Shown: piece by piece, positions 59,581 through 64,000 of the stretch | Layout of the letters: every line of letters starts with the position of its first letter | Position numbering within the stretch: position 1 is the first letter of the stretch | Assembly: GCA_025345505.1 (NCBI GenBank) | Contig: JANVCC010000021.1 | Location: 4,029,291-4,093,290, forward strand | Length of the DNA: 64,000 nt | Direction: 5' to 3' | Source of the DNA: Todiramphus chloris collaris | Taxonomy: Eukaryota > Chordata > Aves > Coraciiformes > Alcedinidae | The notes under the pieces: generated by a model | The model's input: only the letters and a program-made list of their open reading frames with translations | Told to the model about the DNA's origin: nothing | Databases searched by the model: none | Position numbers and translations under genes: made by a program

Positions 59581-61205
59581 GTAAAGTTAACTGCTCAGCA
59601 TGATTTATTTTTTTCTTCCCCCCCCCCATCTGGCATGGCATGGCAGAAGGCTTTTCTTGGCAGCCTGTGTGTTGAGGGGGAAGTCCTGACTTGACTGAAG
59701 TCACTGGGTTTTCCATCATTTCTCGTCTCTGAGTTTGTTTCTGCAAAGTGAATCATTCTTCCACGCAGCAGCCCGGGCCTGCCTGCTGCCCGTCCTTCCC
59801 GCTGTGGGGTGGCTGCACGGGTCTGGGGGAAACGCCTGGCCTGGTGTGTTTGTTCAGCACCTGGGAGCTGTCAGTTAGTGCTCTGGGAAGTTCTTCCCTT
59901 CCCGTGGCTGCTTTCAACCTGACCCCTTTCTACCAAACCGTGGTTTGCTGCTTGGGTTTGAAGACTTCTTGGGTGTGAAAAAGCCGCGGAACGGGAACCG
60001 CTCGTGCAAAGCAGCGATGAGCAGCGAGAGCTGGTTTGTTTGTGAGAGGGGAAGGAGTGCAACGTGTGCCTGAGGTGGAAATCACCAGCCCCAGAAGGTG
60101 GATTGGTGCAGCTTTTGGCCTTGTCTCCCACTGGGTGCAACTGCAGACGGCCGAGCACCGGGAGATGAAGGGCGGTGGTGATCGCTCTGGTTGTGTTCTG
60201 CCCGCGGATGAAAAATATGTTTTGTGAAGCTGGAGGTTCCAGACTCTTTGGCTCCAGACAATTATTGCATAAGGTTATCCCGCTGTTAAGCAACTTCACG
60301 TGGTGCACTGTTAATCTTTCCTCGCAGGTGTTGTTCAGCCGCTTTGCCTTCCTTTTGGTTGGGTTGGTTTGTGAAATTGGCCGTGGTCGTGCTGTGCTGT
60401 ATGTGGCAGGGAGAGGATGGCAAGTGAGGTTTCTTACAGTGGCCCCCGTGTCATTGTGCAGAGCCATCCCAAAATGTTGTTGAGGCTCCAGAGCACCTCT
60501 GACTCCACTGGAGGAGCTCTGGATCTCCTGACACTCGTGCGGAAGGACGCACACCCAGGCAGTTTAATCCAATTGAACGCATTAGTGGTGTCAGGTGACT
60601 GCAGGTCCAAAGAACTGTGATGGAGTCATCGACACGGGACTTCATTTCTCTCTAGAGCAGCCTTATTTTATTAATAATAAATAATATAACGATGTATTAT
60701 TGTCAATTTACTATTGGCAATAATAATATTTAATTATTATTGTTGCCTGCTGTGTTCTCAGCTACTACAGCTGTGCTGTGAAATCTTCAAAAAGAAAAGA
60801 GGGTTTAAAAACCCACAGCCTCCCGTGTGTCCTTTTGATGCCTAATGCTCTCTGTTAAAATGTAAGCTGTTTGAAAAGCACCAGTTGACAGAGTTTATTC
60901 TATAGTAGACCTTGTAAACAGAAATGTTATATAATCCAACTTGTGTTCAACTTGCTGGTTTGAAGCTTACCCTCCACAGGCAAGGAAGGGCTGTGATTCG
61001 GTCCTGTGTGTGATTGCTTGGGGTTTATTTACCTTTTTGTCAGTCACGCTCTGAGTACCCTGACACATCCCTGACACATCCGCTTTCTTTGTTTCCTGCA
61101 CAACTATGACTTCCTCTGTGGAGACACGCTACATTAACCCTTAACGACATCAGTTGAGCTTTGGCTGGTTCATGCCTTTGCCTCTGTCCCATCTCCTGCG
61201 TTCTG

Positions 61206-61545
61206 TCACAGAATCACAGCACGGTAGGGGTTGGGAGGCACTTCAAAGGATCAGCGAGTCCAACCCCCCTGAACAGGGTCACCTAGGGCAGCCCACACAG
61301 GAACAGATCCAGGTGGGTTTTGAATTCTCCAGAGAAGGAGACTCCACAGCCTCTCTGGGCAGCCTGGGCCAGGCTCCGTCACTCTCACCTTGAAAAAGTT
61401 TCTCCTTACATTTCCATGGAACCTCCTCTGTTCAGCTTGCACCCCTTGCCTCTTGTCCCATCATTGGACATCACTGAGCAGAGCCTGGCTCCATCCTCCT
61501 GACACTCACCTTTTACATCTCTATGAACAATAATGAGGTCACTGG
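61206..61545 (-). mobile_element. CR1 LINE 3' fragment
   Basis: Begins GTCACAGAATCACAGCACGG then GTAGGGGTTGGGAGGCAC, followed by CCCACACAGGAACAGATCC and GAGACTCCACAGCCTCTCTG. It is the reverse complement of the CR1 3' end and of the same subfamily as the + strand copy at 10775. Confidence 0.88.
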
Positions 61546-63913
61546 AGTACAAGGCAGGGAAGAGGCATCCCCTGCCACCGAGGAGCATACTCAGGGAAAC
61601 CGTGCTGCTCCTACACCCAAATTCCCCCTTACGTCCCCCTTTTGGCTTCTGTGCTGTAGTTCTCAATCTCAGCTACCCTCACGCTGGACTTGTTGGCTTT
61701 TTATTTGCGGTGAGTTTCTCCACCTCTCCAGGCCAACTAGGAGCTCTGCAAAGAGGTGGTATTTCTGCCAACGGCAGATTGGTTATGGAGCTGCCTCTGG
61801 GCTTCACCCCAGGGCTGCCACCGCTGCGCTGGGCACCTTGTCCAGCGCCCTGCAGCGCCCCCGGCCGTGTGGTCCTTCCAGGTTGTCAGGAAGGGATGCG
61901 CTGACCGTGGTGAGGTTTGAAAGGTGCCACCACGTTGTGCAAAGACGTTGTGGTGTGCTGGGGGACTCCAGGGGGTTAGCACCTAAAGTCGCTTTTGCTA
62001 CACACTCTTGAGTCTGAAAACCTGAAATCATTTCTTCTCCCAGTTTATACCTGAAGTACAAAACGTTTTTGACAACCAGCCTTTGGATGCTGAGATACTG
62101 AGCTGCAGCAGCTGGTACGAGGAAGCTTTGCAGGTCAAAGCAGAGTAGTTAATTGGTTCTTCAGCCCATCCTTTTGTGAGGCACAACCATGGTTTCAGCT
62201 GCTGAGAGGAGAGCGCAGCGACGTGCGTGCAGAACACGTTCCACCTGTGACTCCCTGAGGGTTTTGGAGCCCAACTCCACTGATGGTGGCACTCGGGAAG
62301 GTAGGAAGAGATGACAGAGTAGAAGAACTGGTTGGAATCTGCCTGCTTAATCACCAAAACCCACAGCAACAATAAAAACAAGAACTCAGTGTAGGAAAAG
62401 GGACTTTGCATTCGAAACAATGTCTGTGGGAGAATCAGGGCCATGAATTCTTATAGAAGGCCCTGGCTGATCAGTTGATATGATGGTTGGAGTGCAGTTT
62501 TCTTTCTTACTTCACAACCATTAAAAAAAAAAAGACAAATTTGGAGAGCTCTTTAAACTGACTGGTAGGAATTTGCAAGCAGAAGGATCTAACCCCCCCC
62601 CCAATATGAACATGAAGAGCAGGGTAACTTGTTGAAAAACACCCAGAGCCATGTTTATTTAACTAAGCAGTCCTGCTCTTTTCATGTCAGGCTGCTGAAA
62701 GGCAGAGGAATTTCCTGTCTTGTGACTTTCCTTGTGGTCTAGACACTAAAACACAATGGGAACACACTTGAGAGATTCCTCTGTTGTTGTTGTTTTGAGA
62801 AGTGTTTCTGGTTGGAGAGAAGTACCCTGGTGCACATCATGTGAACCGCAGAAAAAACCCAATTAGCCACGTGCTGGGAAATTCCCCCGTGCACTGTTTG
62901 TTCTGAGTCTTCAAGTTTGACTAAGCTACTGGGGAAGCTAAAGCCATGGAAATATCCAAGAGAGAATTCATCTCCCAGTGGACAGGGAACATTCTGATGG
63001 GTTACAAAACATTCGGTGCCTTGCGCTGACCTTGAGCTCTCTGAGCTTTTCCTCGCCCAGAGGACCTGCCTTCAGGTCTGCTCCAAGTTCTCTGGTTTTC
63101 AGTGTTTCTAAAAGGGCCCTCGTGGCTTGTTCGCAGTGTTTTCATGGCAGGACCTTGCTTTAGTCAGCTGTGGGCTTTGGGGAATATTGCTTCCTACTCT
63201 AGGCCCTTTCCCAAACCTTTAGAAAGCTACAGGAGTCACGGGGCTTTTTTTCCTTCATGAAACATGGCTTAATAAATATGAAGTCAGGCAATAAATCAGG
63301 GTGCTCATTTACTGCCAAATCTGCAGCCACATTTGTAGTGGGGGACAAACAAAGGGCAGTGCAACGTTGCTTCACATTTCATTTCGTGCCATCAGAGCAG
63401 AGGGCCTTTTAAAATTAAATATCAGGTCCAGTATTTGAAAACAAGTCTCCAATTCCACTACAAATTTAAGCGCAGCAAACAGGTTTTTGACTTTGAATCT
63501 GCCTCCTCTTTTCTTCCTGCCCTTCCCCCCATCCAAATAATCATAAAAAAAAATAATCTTTTGGACTGTGTGTCTTTGTCATGGAACACCAGGGAGCAGC
63601 CTGTTTGCAAGCTGTGCTTCCCCACGTGCTGCCCCAGCCCCTGCAGCTGCTTTTCCTGAGGAGCCCGGCTCTGTCGGGGGGTCCCCTGCCAGCGGGGTAG
63701 GGGCTCCGTGCCAGCTCCGTGAGCCCAGTGTGGAGCTGGCTGGGCACAGTGGGATGGTCTCCATGCTCGGGCTTCGTGTCCTGCTGCGACCAGTATCCCC
63801 AACACCATGTGCCTGTCCCTGTCTCTGAAAGCAGCAGCCAGCTCTGTGCTGGTGCATCGTGTGGAGACGGAAAATAGCTGAACTCCATGGCTGGATCGGG
63901 CTGGCAGGCTGCT

Positions 63914-64000
63914 GGGTGGGCCATCCTGGCAGGTCATGGCTTCTGCAGCTCAGACCAGTAGGGTGTTCCGTGGCTGCCGGGTGGGCCATCCTGGCAGGTC
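63914..64000. repeat. 22-bp direct repeat, possible minisatellite edge
   Basis: GGGTGGGCCATCCTGGCAGG plus TC occurs exactly at 63914-63935 and again at 63979-64000, 65 bp apart, at the extreme end of the window. It could be the first two units of a longer tandem array continuing beyond 64000. Confidence 0.7.

Larger units (their letters stand above)
59581..64000 (+). other. MAP4K4: MAP4K4 intron (partial, runs past window end)
   Basis: No further CNH exon is recognisable. It contains a CR1 fragment at 61206-61545, an AT-rich palindromic-looking stretch at about 60660-60750 and a GC-rich end with a 22-bp repeat (63914-64000). Minus-strand open frames at 59871-60554 and 63458-63989 have no recognisable domain and look spurious. 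Confidence 0.75.

Noticed and set aside
59871-60554. 227-residue minus-strand frame
   Set aside because: No recognisable motif, transmembrane pattern or splice structure; probably chance.

Overview
This is a stretch of a bird nuclear genome holding the middle of one gene, MAP4K4 (HGK), a Ste20-type protein kinase of the GCK-IV group, read on the + strand. I mapped 23 coding exons between 12628 and 59580. They total 3202 nt, are joined by GT-AG introns, and their phases fit at every junction. Translated in order they match the domain order of vertebrate MAP4K4 closely. Paralogue-specific residues ([50 protein letters not shown]) separate it from TNIK and MINK1. An avian source is suggested by CR1 LINE fragments with the 8-bp ATTCTATG tail, by LTRs of avian endogenous-retrovirus type, and by the absence of mammalian SINEs. 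The species cannot be fixed from the window.

Layout. Bases 1-12627 are the end of an upstream intron; the start codon, the glycine-rich loop and the ATP-binding lysine (about the first 60 codons) lie outside the window. Exons from 12628 to 27808 encode the rest of the kinase domain. Exons from 28478 to 40324 encode an acidic linker and a long Glu/Arg/Gln-rich coiled coil that ends in a 16-residue glutamine tract. Exons from 43905 to 52750 encode a Pro/Ser-rich disordered region with SH3-ligand-like and acidic serine segments. Exons from 55232 to 59580 enter the C-terminal citron-homology (CNH) domain, most of which lies beyond 64000. Residue numbers below assume the same 60 residues precede the first exon as in human MAP4K4.

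Introns hold at least eight CR1 insertions. One of about 1.6 kb is split by a solo LTR. A second LTR, microsatellites, a 10-N assembly gap and a CpG-rich block of about 310 bp are also present. No second protein-coding gene, RNA gene or prokaryotic feature was found.

For a second look: the bird polyglutamine tract beside an in-frame internal 3' splice site, a CAGTAG tandem acceptor, a perfect 21-bp tandem duplication starting one base after an exon's end with an open reading frame into the intron, a run of phase-symmetric exons suited to modular splicing, an apparent old coiled-coil exon duplication, inverted CR1 copies flanking exons, and the intronic CpG block. None is clearly a new biological system; this is mainly a well-conserved gene with lineage-specific details.
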